This document shows positions 21,131 through 33,345 of a stretch of DNA of 64,000 bases, one piece after another; positions within the stretch are counted from its first letter, which is position 1, and every line of letters begins with the position of its first letter. The notes below the pieces were generated by a model. It made no database searches and was not told where the DNA came from. It saw nothing but the letters and a program-made list of their open reading frames with translations. Both the position numbers and the translations under genes were made by a program. The stretch is from Buddleja alternifolia (Eukaryota > Streptophyta > Magnoliopsida > Lamiales > Scrophulariaceae). Location: the NCBI GenBank assembly GCA_019426215.1, contig CM033393.1, positions 7,350,046 to 7,414,045 of the forward strand, given 5' to 3'.

Positions 21131-23209
21131 TAGGGTTAGGTAGACATGGTACCATCGGATTCAAAACTATCCAAAGAGGAAGTTTTCTCGTGTTTACCTA
21201 TTGAAGAACAAAAAGCAGCAACATCTTTTTAAGCTACTCCCTGCTACACCACTCCAGATGAATTTTCCCTAGCGTCCCAAGTGTTGCGCCTCTAAGTACA
21301 TCCACACCTTAGCTTGTACCCTCGATTATCTTCACCATTGCTAGCGAAGAGAATATCGGATTTTGGATTATGAGAAATGGGTAGGAATATATTTTGGTAT
21401 TCTTCGTATTCAACACATGAGTTGGAAGAAGTTCTTGTGAAAGAGATGGAGAGAAAAGAAGAGAGAAAGAAGAGAAACTTAAAAACTTAGTTTTCAACTT
21501 ATGAAAAACTCTTAAAACTTAATTGATTAAAACAACAATACATCATATATATATATGGGGTACATACACGCCCCACACACATACACTTAGTGTATGTGTT
21601 CACATTGCCATAATAGGCATGTGATACATATATATGTACATGCAATTTTATTTTATTTAGTTTCCTTTCTTTCTCAAACTCTATTCCTTAATTAATTGGA
21701 TACCTTTCCAACTAATTAGATATTTTCATATATTTGATATCATATCAAATATACTATATCTATCCAATAAGATCTTTCCATATCCATATTATCTATCCTA
21801 ATATATTTATAAGATCTTTTCATATCAATTAGTCAACTAATTAATTAGAATAGATCCTACCAAATATATTATAAGATATATTAAATATACATATTTATAG
21901 ACTTGGTGAACAAAAAAAAATATTCCACCAAATCCATACACATACACACGCCCATACATGTGTATTATATATATATATATATATATATATATTCTTCTTT
22001 CACACATTAATTAATTAGACCACTAATTAATTAACTAGTCTTTCCCACTTTAATATTTTAATATTAAATTATAAGACTATTATTTAATTAAAACCACTTA
22101 ATTAATTTATTTCGTTTTCCCGATTAATTAATTCCAAGTAATTAATCTCTCCATTAATTCACAAAGAATCAACTAGCCCATAGGTACTACACCAAGTATT
22201 GTGTGTAATCCCTTAGGCTCATTAACAAGCTAGCAATAAGTCATTTCATAAACTAGATTAATTATTCATAATAATTAACTAATCCTTGGATTAATTTCAC
22301 CAATTAATCCAAGGCACCTATCGGTCGTGGTTCGAAGTCTAGCAACGTCGCCTCGACTTCCTAGATGTTAACGATGAAAAGCACACCTATCCAGATTTTG
22401 ATCTTTGTGCGAGTCGAATCCCTCTATATTTTTCCCATCTAAGGTTTAAGGTTTAGGGACGGTCGAAACCCTAATAGCCTTGGAAACTATGACTATGTTG
22501 GTTCCACTAATGATCCGGTCTTCTAAGAAGGGATCACCAATCCTTCTTATAAGATTATGCTTTGGCCAGAGATTTTTCGATCATTTAACTTTACTTAACA
22601 ACATAGGAAATACCAGGCTGATAGCCCTGGATAGATCCCTCGACGACTGCCACTTGTTCCGCTGTACTACCAGACTATATCCAACATACACGTCATATGA
22701 CTCTCTTGGAGTGCACGTGCATATCAAAGTATAGTGGGTAGTACCCTTTCCAATGACATCTTAAGTCTAAGGATTATCTCACACTACAAAATCGAAGGAC
22801 TCCAAATTCGACAACACCAACGAGGAATCCTTCCGGGGCCGTTCAATTCCATACTAACCCAAAGTATGAATCTTCATGCATGTATTGGCCATACTAGCCA
22901 TTGACAATGGAACGCGTCAACCTATTGGAAGAGTTACACACACAAACAAGTCTTGGTGAGGCAAGTGATATCCCACATCTCACAGCCTCTATAACTTGGA
23001 TCGTATTTTTAGGATTACGGTCTTTGAGAGTACTCCATAGGTATCCCGATGGCTCCCCTAACCATATGTAATCCATGGGGTCTTTATCTATACTACATAA
23101 GTAATTGATAATAAAGAAGCATTCTGTAATAGATTTGATATAATCTAAATGATAAGCCTGACATAGTGTTAATGTTTAAGCCAACAGATGGCTCACTAGG
23201 CATATAACA
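21131..23209 (-). repeat. E1 3' LTR (left, edge lost)
   Basis: About 2.08 kb. In element orientation it starts TGTTATATGCCTAGTGAGCC. It matches the right LTR from TTAGGG(T/C)TAGGTAGACA on, matches 5594-6171, and in inverse orientation matches 41287-41824. It contains a (TA)n run at 21965-21992. The plus-strand left end lacks the TGTTGGGATCTCG terminus seen in the right LTR. Confidence 0.8.
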
Positions 23210-23227
23210 CTTTCAATCTCCCACTTG
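23210..23227 (-). promoter_or_regulatory. E1 polypurine tract
   Basis: The element strand reads AAGTGGGAGATTGAAAG immediately before the LTR start. This is the AAGTGGGAGATTG motif common before copia 3' LTRs. Confidence 0.8.
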
Positions 23228-26200
23228 CTCAAGAGCATACTGTTCCCACATAGGTCCAGCATCCAAATGACCTATTGAACACAGCTACTACTCAAGGGTT
23301 TTGGTGAAAGGGGTTTGCCACATTGCCGTCGAGTTGACTTGTTCTACTCGAATGTCGACTCAGATCAAATAATCCCTCAGATTATTTGCTTCGTCACTAG
23401 GTATATCTAGATAGTAGGTGAGACCTCTGCTCCTTTTTAAGAGCTTACACCCTTATCGATAATCATAATACATATGTACTTGATATTCGATTGGTAGAAC
23501 CTCATAGTTCCACTCATCTAGATACCTTTCATCACCGCATTCTAATGCGTTCTTTAAATGGTACAGTTAGCCTTTGTCTCTTCTCAAGATACGTCCTCAG
23601 CTTTTACTCTCCCACTTGGCACAAACAAATCCTAGATCATCACTTAAGTACATATCTTAAGACTAGAGATTCTAGTTCTAATTTTCTATGTTGTTTTTGT
23701 TAGAGTTAGTGCCCGGCGCACCAATTATTGGGCGCCATTCTTTGTAACAGTAACTCTAGAGTTGAACAGTCATTTTCTTATAAATAAAGTCAATCTCTTT
23801 TTTATGTGTGGCATGTCTTTATTCTTAAATTAGTTTTTACTTTGGCTTAGAATAAAGTCCCGAAGGATCACACATAGCTATGCGACATCATTGCACATTG
23901 GGTGTGGCAATGATGGAATATGTCTCGAAGGCTGTGATCTTTAAACATTGTTCCAAGCCGTGAAAGGGTTCATCGAGATAAAGGGATATCGATGCAACCC
24001 AAAAGACTTGCTCATATGATGCATACTCTGGTAGAAGTGTATCTCGTTCCATAGATATTGGGACGGTGAAAGCCAATGCATATATGAGGGTTGCCATTGC
24101 GGTAATGGGCGAACTGAACAACCCCATGGAAGTTCCTGAAATGGATTCCCAGTCGAATGTGGAACTTCCAGTGGTCTTGTAGTATAAGAGTAATCCTTAT
24201 GGACCTAAGATTCCATTGGATGTCTTATGCGTAACCGCGCATGTTCTTGATTTTTTACATGATCACTTTAGATGATCGAATATGGGCAAACTCATAAATG
24301 CACGTCTTACGGAGTAAGGCACGTGAGAATCAAGAGGAATCTATCTCTGACATTAACCAGTTGGTTAATCTCCTATGGTTACATAGTGAATCGACTTAAG
24401 GAATCTTCGGCCGAAGTATGATATCTAAAGAGGCGTAAGGTTTCCTCGTTTAGATAGTCGAAGTCGATTTCACATAACGTGGGAAACATAGTATTGAATT
24501 AATAGAGCTTCGACCTTAGCCAATGCTCGAGATTCAATCGGGAGATTAGATAGAGAGATCTTACTTATGCGAGGATCAAGATCGCAAAAGGCGTATCTTT
24601 ACTTTCGTTTTATCTAGGTCTTCGGGACCCTATGCTAGGTGGGCAACCGCGATTTGTAAGTGCCGAGAATTAGCTTGGTGACTAAGTCGAGGCTTGATTA
24701 AATCAAAGGATTGATTTAATCTAGTACTTTCCATTTTAGGAAGGTACACTGGCAGTGTGGGAAGGTGTACTTACTACTAGATAGAAACGAGCCTAAGGGG
24801 TCACACACTAACTCGAGAGAGTCACTGCTTGAATAGAGGTAATTAATCAATTTCGATTAAATTGAGGGAATTAGGAAAGTGTAGTACTTTCCTAATATGG
24901 AATATAAATTAATTGAAGGATTCAATTAATTTTACTCTTTTAATTAATCTTGTAGAATTAATTAAATTAATTGACCTAGTAGAGTCCAAGTATTTTATTT
25001 AATTGGGTGGAGCCCAAGTTAAATAAATAAATGTTGGAATTAGATGGTTGGATTTAATTTGACTTGTATTTAATTAATGGGTTGAACCTATAATTAAATT
25101 GAGAAGTCAAAATTAAATCCTAGAGTCCAATTGACTTGTGTTGACCGATTTGTGAGTGTAAATAAGGGAGGGGGCGATTTTATGTGTGGTGGAAGAGGAA
25201 AAGAGTTTTTCCCTCCTCCAAGTCTTCATAGGATAAGGATTACTAGAGAGTTTGGGAGAAAGGAAGTTTCATTTTCCTAATAGGACTCTAGGTAATCTTC
25301 ACCTATAAATAAGAAATGAAGGAGACTAAAATAGATGATTTTTGCTGGAAAAATTCGCCCCCCACTTAGACCTAAAAATCGGCCATCTCTCTCTCCCTTT
25401 CCAACAAGACGTCGTTCTATTCATGTGTTGAATTAAACGACTTAGAAAATATTCCTACCCTTCACATAATCAAGCCTAAGTTAAGCTTAGAATCGTTTTG
25501 TTGTCTAGCACGCAAGGCAAGACGATTGGTGACTTGAACGAGGTGTGGATACATCTTAGAGGTGCGACGCTTAGAGCACTCTAAACCGGGAGATACGAAA
25601 AGACGACGGGCAATTTCTCACCCAAGGGAAATTGTGTGGATTTGCACCACAGGGTTACTGAGATCCAAAGTACGAGATGAAGCGAAATTTTTGAAAGGTA
25701 TAATTTCGCTTACCTCCTTATCAAATTCGATCGAACCAATTCCATATTCCTGTTTTCGGGTGGTTTTACGTTTACTTTTGTAAAATTTTAATTTCCGCTG
25801 CCACGAGCCACCCGAGGGAATGAGTCAACCCAACAGTTTTCGTATGAACTACACCAATCCATTGGACCAAATAGGGGTTCGACTATACACATGAGATGCA
25901 TTAGTCAACACCAATTTCAACTTATAGAATTGCATGTACCTTTAGATTATGCTTTATAGGAAGAATTAACTTTTAATTCTTCCATGTTGAGCTTAGTCAA
26001 CATTTTATCTATGTGTTTGGATAGAAAAGGATTATGACAACCCAATGGCCCGCACATATTTCTATCTCATGCAATTGGGGCGCTTTTTCCTTTTCAAGTC
26101 CATATCGAGAATTGAGATGATGATCATATGTGCGTTATTTATACAACGTTGCCAACATATGATACTAACAAGCCAGTTCTATACCTATTAACCTTCAGAA

Positions 26201-26944
26201 CTTATGTTCAGAAAAGATTCAATCAGTAGATTGATCTCTGAAGCAATTACGCTTTAGGCCGTCTTCCACTACTTGTCAAGATTTCTTGACTTTTGTCATA
26301 TCCCCCGCCAGCATATTTCATCTCGAAGGGTATGGAACTTGTGTTCATAGGTTTACAAGTTTACTAGTCTATTCATTTTTACTGCCCGTGGTGTTTATGT
26401 TTATCAAGTCCTTAGTTTTCATTACTATCCTCATTCTTTCATAGAGAACTCGTTCACCTTGAAGGTAGGATATTATGAAACAATCCGTTTCGTTCCAAGG
26501 TGTAACAAACACAATATTCCTAAGTTTCCTTAGGATACTTGTAACACAAGACATGAGGATCTACAATCCTCTATTCTTCCCACTGTATGCTTGACACAAA
26601 CAATACCTTTCACATCCTTGATGTGTGTGGTTTCCATGTCACATCTAATGTGACTAATTATGGGTTACACTTACTATTCTATGTCTAATAGATTAATATG
26701 CTCGCCAAGGTTATAACCTTGGTAGTTAGATCAATGCATACATTTGTTGTGTTATATGAGTCAAATGTTGTGAAGATGGCATGTCATAAGAATTAATTGT
26801 GAAACCATAAATAATAAAACGCATTTTAATAAAATGTCGAATCTCTACCCATAAACCAAGGTGGAGAATATAAATGAGGTTCACAAATTAATTCAAAAAA
26901 ATCACAAAACATTCTTCAAAAAACATTGTCTCATAAAACGAAAA
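23228..26944 (-). other. E1 non-coding internal region in place of pol
   Basis: Excluding the solo LTR at 23698-25835, about 1.6 kb lies between the protease remnant and the polypurine tract. I find no integrase, RT or RNase H motif in any frame. The sequence seems to have no recognisable coding capacity and may be the fixed filler of a non-autonomous family. Confidence 0.7.
23698..25835 (+). repeat. Solo LTR of family G with perfect target duplication
   Basis: 2,138 bp, TGTTAGAGTTAGTGCCC...GTCAACCCAACA, flanked by GTTTT on both sides (23693-23697 and 25836-25840). No primer binding site follows the right end, so this is a solo LTR left by LTR-LTR recombination. A TATAAATA at 25304-25311 is a candidate promoter. 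It shares its downstream part (CTCTAAGATGTATCCACACCTC on the minus strand) with the fragment at 38854-40034. Confidence 0.92.
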
Positions 26945-27920
26945 GTAAATGATTTCTTTGTCCTTCAGCCTTGGCTGAGACAGACGCTTCCTTGGCATCT
27001 TCAGGATTACGACCTCATTTCTTTATTCCTAGCTTCTTCCCACCATCTGCAATCCATTGCATAAGTGAGTACCCTAACGGTTTCATGACACTTAAGAAGC
27101 ACAGTTAACTTACAAGTTAATTGTACAACAAATGTACCTTTAGTGCGCTCACGAGGAGACTTAAGGCATTGATCTTTCAGTGCCCCTTCTTCTTGCATTT
27201 AAAGCACTTTTCTTTCTTGATATTGCCCTTTGCTTGCAGTTTGTTGCCCTTCTTCTTCTTCTTTCTCCCCTTGTTATTCTTCTTACCAAGAGTGGGAGAT
27301 GAAGAAGTGTCAGCAAGCAACACAGGCTTAGCCTTCTTGACCGTTGCCTCAGCAATGCACAACATGTCCAATAGCTCTGGAAGAGTGGCAACCAATTAGT
27401 TCATATTGAAATTCACTACGAACTGATCGTAGGCAGGAGAAAGCGACTGAAGTACTAAATAAATAGCTAAGTTAGGATTTATCGGCACCTCCATATCGTT
27501 GGGTTTGTTTACCAAGGCAATCATTCTCAACACATGGTCGGTGACCGATGTTCCTTCAGTCATGCGAGCTCTGAATAACTTGCGAGAGATAGCAAACCTC
27601 TCATGGCATGTCTTAACACCGTACAGCTCGTTCAGTGCAAAAAAAATCTCTGATGCGTGTTCCACAGTCTCAGACTGCCTCTGGAACTTATTAGTCATGG
27701 AAGCCAAAATGAGACAACGCACATAGATATCGTCTTTACGCCATTTCTCATGCGCATCCCGAGCAGCACTTGGAGCACTTGCCTCAGATGCAGGCTCAAT
27801 GGGCTGAGTTAAGACATAGTTAACACTTTCAGATTGCAGCACAATCTTAAGGTTGCGATAACAGTCAGGGAATTTTTAGCTTATTATTTCAAAGATTACC
27901 GAGAGTGGAGTTTTAGCCAT
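26945..27920 (-). pseudogene. gag: E1 gag with protease remnant (broken)
   Basis: ATG at 27918-27920 (MAKTPLSVIFEIIS). The frame then meets TAA at codon 15, and continues open to 27396 with a UBN2-type copia Gag core: ALNELYGVKTCHERFAISRK, LFRARMTEG and DHVLRMIALV. After a stop at about 27394 come LPELLDMLCIAEA, a very Lys-rich basic stretch and a zinc knuckle (CFKCKKKGH...C) split by a one-base loss near 27180. The last part, to about 26945, lines up with the protease of the fragment at 20697 but lacks a D-S/T-G motif. Gag would package the element RNA. It is 40-50% alike by eye to the Gag of D. Confidence 0.8.
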
Positions 27921-30273
27921 TTGGCTGTTACTTTGCGAAAACGGAAAAACATTAGCATTCAATCATCGATCATATCCACATGAAATTATGGAAATTTTAA
28001 CTTCATATGTGCTCCCACTGCTTTTCGAATTCCATCACCCCACTGACAGAAGACAGAAAATGTAACAATTTCCAGTGGACTCGAGCGTCAAATGTCATAA
28101 CTGCATTCCACGACTCGTGAGACAATGGGTGTAAACATTTGATCAGGCGCAACGGAGCTATCCACGTCCAAGTGGTTCTCGAGATGTTTGCTTCACATTT
28201 CATGTACATCACGAGAACACGATGCAACCGTACACTAGTCTGTGTTTAAGTCCGACCCATCAAATTCTCACAGCATAACAGTAGCCAGGTGGTCCCACGA
28301 CTCATGGATGACTCCTGAGCGAAACTGAAATCCATGTGCACTTTTTGTATGACTATCTTGTCACATAGAAGGCCTAGTTGTGAGATCAGTACACTTAACT
28401 TGCCACCATTCCACGACTCATGAGACAATGATGACAAGCCGCGCTATTCCCTCTCACATCTAATAATAGAAGGCAATGGACCTAATCAAGTGGCTTCTGG
28501 GCTCCCGATTTCTCCATTTATGGACTTATTATTTTAATATGAGGTTTTCACATGCAAGGTCTCACCATTTTCAGTTATTTATCTTTCTTAGGTGATCATG
28601 CAACACAGCATACTAAGATACTAAGGATAAATAACAACAAGCATGCTATACACAAAGTGGTAAATGTAATCCTAGTCAAGCCAATCCTAAAAAAACACCC
28701 CGAGCCATCAAGGTGTCGACCAATCTAATGTAACGACCCGGACCCTACACTAAGGTCTTCACTGCTCCTCGAGCTTGAACATATGCATCATCGTCTTCAA
28801 GATGTCTTCATCTTCGTCTTCAAATTACAACAATACAAGGAAAAAGAAAACCTCACCCTCTCATGTACATAAAATGAAAACATGGCACACAAGCCTCAAA
28901 TTAAAATGACTAGTCTATGGCTCGAACCGGATCACCACATAATGCTTGCTCACATCATGCTTTCATAAACATAAATTTACCGACTTTAATTAAACACAAT
29001 CTAATTCAATTAGTGGACAGAAAAACTTCAAAAAATCCCATGGAAAATCATAATTCGCCATTAATCCGAAAATTAATTCAATTTTCAAAACTCTAATATT
29101 ATTCTCTTCTAGGAATCAATTAATATCATATTAATTTTCCAAGAACTAAATAGATACACGTTTTGAAAAACCAATGAAAAAAACCGATTTCAAAAAATAT
29201 TTATTTTATTAAATTTCCAAAGTCCATAAAATAGCAATTATATCTCATTCTTGAAATTCAAATAAAACTTACATTCTTTGAAAGTCCATGAAGAAGTCCA
29301 CTTCTTCATTTAATCATAAAGGCCCCAAATTTTAAAAAACATTCGATTTCATTTCAATATCGAAAGTCAATAAAATAGCAATTTTATCTCGTCCTTTCGA
29401 AATTCAAATGAAAACCCATATTTTTAAAAGCTAAGAAGAAATCCATTTCTTCAAAGGGTTAATTTCAAAAATTCAATTTTATTCTAATTTCGAAAGTCAA
29501 TAAAATATCAATTTTATTTCGTCCTTTCAAAAATTTATTTCCATTTTCAAAAACTCAATTTTATTTTAACCTCGAAAGTCAATAAAATACTAATGTTATT
29601 TTGTCCTTTCAAAATATAAATAAAAGCCCATGTTTTTTGAAAAGTCTATTTTCAGGTCCAAACCCAAAATATATATACAATTGCATAAACATAAATTACA
29701 AAATAACCCCAAATGGCCAAATTGCAATTTAACAAAATTCGGGAAAAACCTTGGATCCCTACTGTCGACAGCGGCTCATTTCTGATTTAACGAGGCAGCA
29801 GCTGCGCTGCTCAAAAATTGAGTCATCGTGCGCGGCAGCGCTGCCATAGGCAGAGCCGCCCATGGTGGCTGCACAACAGCAAGTCGTTGTCCGCGACGAC
29901 CGCCATGCGCACAGCTCCTCTGTTGTTAGCGCATGGGGTCGCAACAGCGACCTCGCCGTACGTCGTCCAGTGAGCCGACAGTTATGGGTGCACCTGGCTC
30001 AAGCCCATTTTCGTCATCTCTCGGTGAATAACGGTGCATGAATTCTCATGCAATTTCATGGCATAAAAAATGTAGCAATCCAAGTTTTACAAAAACGTAA
30101 TTTTCAGATTTCAAAAAATTTATTATTTAGATCCAAATCAATTTCAGATTTAAATGATTTTATTTGGTCCAAAAATAAAATCAGAAAATCCAATCCATTT
30201 TACATGCGATAAAATAAATTTAAAGCATATAAACATAAACACATACAAAGAATCCGAGCCATGTCAAAATCTT
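27921..30273 (-). other. E1 leader region with repeats and a GC-rich island
   Basis: A 2.35-kb stretch between primer binding site and gag. It holds three copies of CCACGACTC(A/G)TGAGACAATG or part of it (28105-28127, 28294-28308 and 28408-28430), diverged ~125-bp tandem units at about 29215-29650 (core AGTCAATAAAATAGCAATTT), and a GC-rich island at 29760-29990 with the 12-bp palindrome GGCAGCGCTGCC (29834-29845). No gene seen. Confidence 0.7.
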
Positions 30274-30286
30274 GGCTCTGATACCA
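30274..30286 (-). promoter_or_regulatory. E1 primer binding site (initiator Met tRNA)
   Basis: The element strand reads TGGTATCAGAGCC one base inside the LTR that begins (plus strand) TGTTGGGATCTCG at 30288. Confidence 0.93.
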
Positions 30287-30287
30287 C

Positions 30288-30774
30288 TGTTGGGATCTCG
30301 ATAAAAGCCCTCGGGAACACCGGAGCAGTGGAAGGTACAAATTTCAAAATTAAAGCGGCATCCTTGAAATTAGGGCTAGGTAGACAAGGTATCATCGGAT
30401 TTAAAACTATCCTAAGAGGAAATTTTCTCGTGTTTACCTCTTGAAGAACAAAAAGTAGCAACGTCTTTTTAAACTACTCCCTGCTACACCACTCCAGATG
30501 GATTTTCCCTAGCGCCCCAAGTGTTGTGCCTCTAAATTTCACATCTTAGCTCGTACCCTCGATTATCTCCACCATTGCTAGCCAAGAGAATATCGAATTT
30601 TGACTTATGAGAAATAGGTAGGAATATATTTTGGTGTTTTTCGTACTCAACACATGAGTTGTAGGAAGTTCTTGTGAAAGAGATGCAGAGAAAAGAAGAG
30701 AGAAAGAAGAGAAACTTAAAAACTTAGTTTTCAACTTATGAAAAACTCTTAAAACTTAATTGATTAAAACAACA

Positions 30775-30810
<36 letters not shown>

Positions 30811-31079
30811 GGTACATACACACCCCACACACACACACACTTATGTAGGCGTGTGATACATATATATGTAGATGCAATTTTATTTTATTTAGTTTTCTTT
30901 CTTTTTCAAACTCTATTCCTTAATTAATTGGATACTTTTCCAGCTAATTAGATATTTCCATATATTTGATATCATATCAAATATACTATATCTATCCAAG
31001 AAGATCTTTCCATATCAATTAGTCAACTAATTAATTAAAATAGATAACACCAAATATATTATAAGGTATATTAAATTGG
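30288..31079 (-). repeat. E1 5' LTR (right, truncated)
   Basis: 792 bp match the left LTR from 30371 on and include an (AT)n run at 30779-30808. Similarity stops at about 31079 inside the LTR, where unrelated sequence begins. The rest of the LTR is missing. 31080-31188 shows nothing recognisable. Confidence 0.82.
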
Positions 31080-31188
31080 CAGTGTCGTTAAAGGGCTAGT
31101 CAGGGATATTTGAAGTTTATATTTTGGTCCATATATATTATTTTGGGGATTTTTGAAGTTTTTATTAGTAGATGAGTATAATTGATGC

Positions 31189-32968
31189 TGTTGTGAATTC
31201 TGGTTCATGCGCAACAGAAACATAAAACATATCCGGATTCACAATCGGATCACTTTTGAGTTTTAAAGATTTTGTAAATTTCGAAAATTGAAAAAGATGA
31301 AATCAAATTTCATCTAATTACTAACCTTTGATATGAATCAAAATCTTGATCTTTTGAATAGCAGCAATTGAATAACTCCTGTCTTTAGATATTACGCCGA
31401 AAGAAGCTTGAAGAAAACTCCATCACCTTTGCACTCCTGGAGGCCGACGGCTAAAGGGGAGGAGAGAGATTTTTCTCTTCTTCTTTCTTTGCTATCAAGT
31501 CAATTGTGAGAGCTTATGGTTTTTAAACTAGGTAGTTAAGTATATATAATGAGTGATGGGCTTTGAATTAATTAATTCCTTGAGCCTATTAGACTCTTAT
31601 ACACACGCCTACCACACGCCCATGTCATCCAATATTGGGCTAAGTTGACTTTTAACTTAGTCCAATTATTCATTTAGTCTAACATATTTTTATCTAATTA
31701 AAATATGATATTAATTAATAGTGTTCTAAATTAAATAATCTAATTGTTAATTTAGAATAGGATGACTATAATAAATACATCTAATTATTTATTATTAATA
31801 ATTTATTTCCATTACTTCAATTGATCAAGTAAATTAATTTGTTCATAATAATACATCTAATTATTTATTATTAATTTATTTCCATTAATCCAATCAATCA
31901 AATAAATCAATTTTCTCATCAAATGGCAAATTACCTAAGTTATGTATTTGACAACGAAAAAATTTTCTTCCCTCAATTCCTTTAAAGTGTGACTCTCCAG
32001 GTTTATCTCAATTGGCATTGGGAGTAAACCAAGGACGTGAGTGTTATCTAGTCAGTCTCGTGGACTCACACCGAAAACCCAATTGAGATGAATATATTAG
32101 ATCAATATGAACCTTTAGGTCACAGACACCTTGTTAGTATAAGTCTTTCACTATAACATCCCGATCGAGTGAGAGTCATGGTTTGTGTCAAACTCACAGG
32201 ACTCGATGTTGTGCTTTATGAATCATAGTAAGATGAAATTACTAAACTACCCTTGTGTACTATACACAAGTTAGTTTTCCTACTTTGGCCAAAAACTTAT
32301 AATTTCATTTACCTAATATTGCACAAGACGTTAACTCGTTTACTACTCGAGATAGTGAATCCCATATTAATAATCACCGAACATTTATCACTTGTTCTTT
32401 TGAACCGCACTTCGAGTTTGATCCCACCAAAGGGTGAATTAAATCAAACTACTCTAATAACTCGTTCAGTGTCACAAGTCCAATCTACGTAAATCCTCAG
32501 GTCTAAGGCTCACGTACGCTACCGTGACCAATAATTAAATCGTTGACAGTGAACGAGTAATTACTCATGTGATTGAATTACGGCGAGTCGTGTTCGAATA
32601 TATCAATTCCATTGATATATCTATCGCAGGAGCTCCCACCATCTAAAGTGACCGACTGACAATCCTTGTCAATCTTGCTTCATACAAGTCTGGTCTTAAT
32701 GCCCAATTAAGACTCTTCGACTTGCGAACTCTAGTTTAAGTAAACAAGGAACCGACATTTCTATTGTCGTTCTCCTCGAACCATGAGGAGTAGAAGTTCC
32801 CTCTTGATTACTCGGGGCCTATTTGTTCAATATTTATATTAATGTCATCAAGATTGATATGAACAAATCAAATGTATTTATTGATAAAAAGAGTTTGTAC
32901 AACATAAAAATAAATGTCTTAATTAATTAATCTAATTCCTCTATGACATGAAGGACATAATCTTAACA
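31189..32968 (-). repeat. Solo LTR of family F
   Basis: 1,780 bp, plus-strand TGTTGTGAATTC...ATCTTAACA. In inverse orientation it starts TGTTAAGATTATGTCC and aligns with the LTR at 44802 (shared GAGGAATTAGATT and TTGTACAAACT). Flanks are GATGC (31184-31188) and AATGC (32969-32973), a probable target duplication with one change. No internal element sequence adjoins it. Confidence 0.8.
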
Positions 32969-32973
32969 AATGC

Positions 32974-33342
32974 AACATCTATGTGTCATATACATAGCCA
33001 CCTGGTAACTTATTCATATTGTAACTAGAGAGTGTCGAATAATGCAAGAGATGATTTTTATAAGTGTTCCTACATCATAGAAGGTGATAAAAGCAATCAG
33101 CTACCCTTTAGCTTGGTTCAATTGTAATGAGAGTATAGGGCCAATAGGTGGGTATGTAGTGGATAGAAAACATCATTTTTATACCTTCCATTATCTTGAT
33201 TGCGTAGGTTTATTTGAATTGATGATATTCTACGTCCGATCCAACTTTTGTGTTTACTTCCTATTCATGATGTTTTTTTAAAAAAAGTTGTGTTTCCATG
33301 TTCACATATGTCAATAGCTAAAGGGTAATTTAAAATCAAAAC
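32974..33342. other. Unassigned sequence
   Basis: About 370 bases between the F solo LTR and the Harbinger-like element. I see no gene, repeat or LTR match. The short frame at 33084-33281 has no recognisable domain. Confidence 0.5.
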
Positions 33343-33345
33343 TAA

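Larger units (their letters stand above)
21131..31079 (-). mobile_element. E1: copia-type element with gag but no pol
   Basis: Element order right to left: LTR 30288-31079 (truncated), primer binding site 30274-30286, long leader 27921-30273, gag with a protease remnant 26945-27920, long non-coding stretch 23228-26944 (with a foreign solo LTR at 23698-25835), polypurine tract 23210-23227, LTR 21131-23209. No integrase, RT or RNase H frame is visible on either strand. LTR similarity between the copies is clear (21131 onward against 30371 onward). The structure fits non-autonomous elements with a GAG domain. The first ~85 bases of the left LTR are missing or replaced. Confidence 0.78.

Noticed and set aside
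22400..22430. GAGTCGAATCC resembling a tRNA T-arm
   Set aside because: No acceptor stem, anticodon arm or D-arm around it; it lies in an E-type LTR.
28738..28760. TGTAACGACCCGGACCC looks like the start of a Ty3/gypsy LTR inside the E1 leader
   Set aside because: No matching CA end with a duplication could be found before the E1 primer site, and the leader is otherwise of plausible length.
33084..33281. Small plus-strand ORF (65 aa)
   Set aside because: No domain, no homology recognised, and it lies in AT-rich unassigned sequence; length is within chance.
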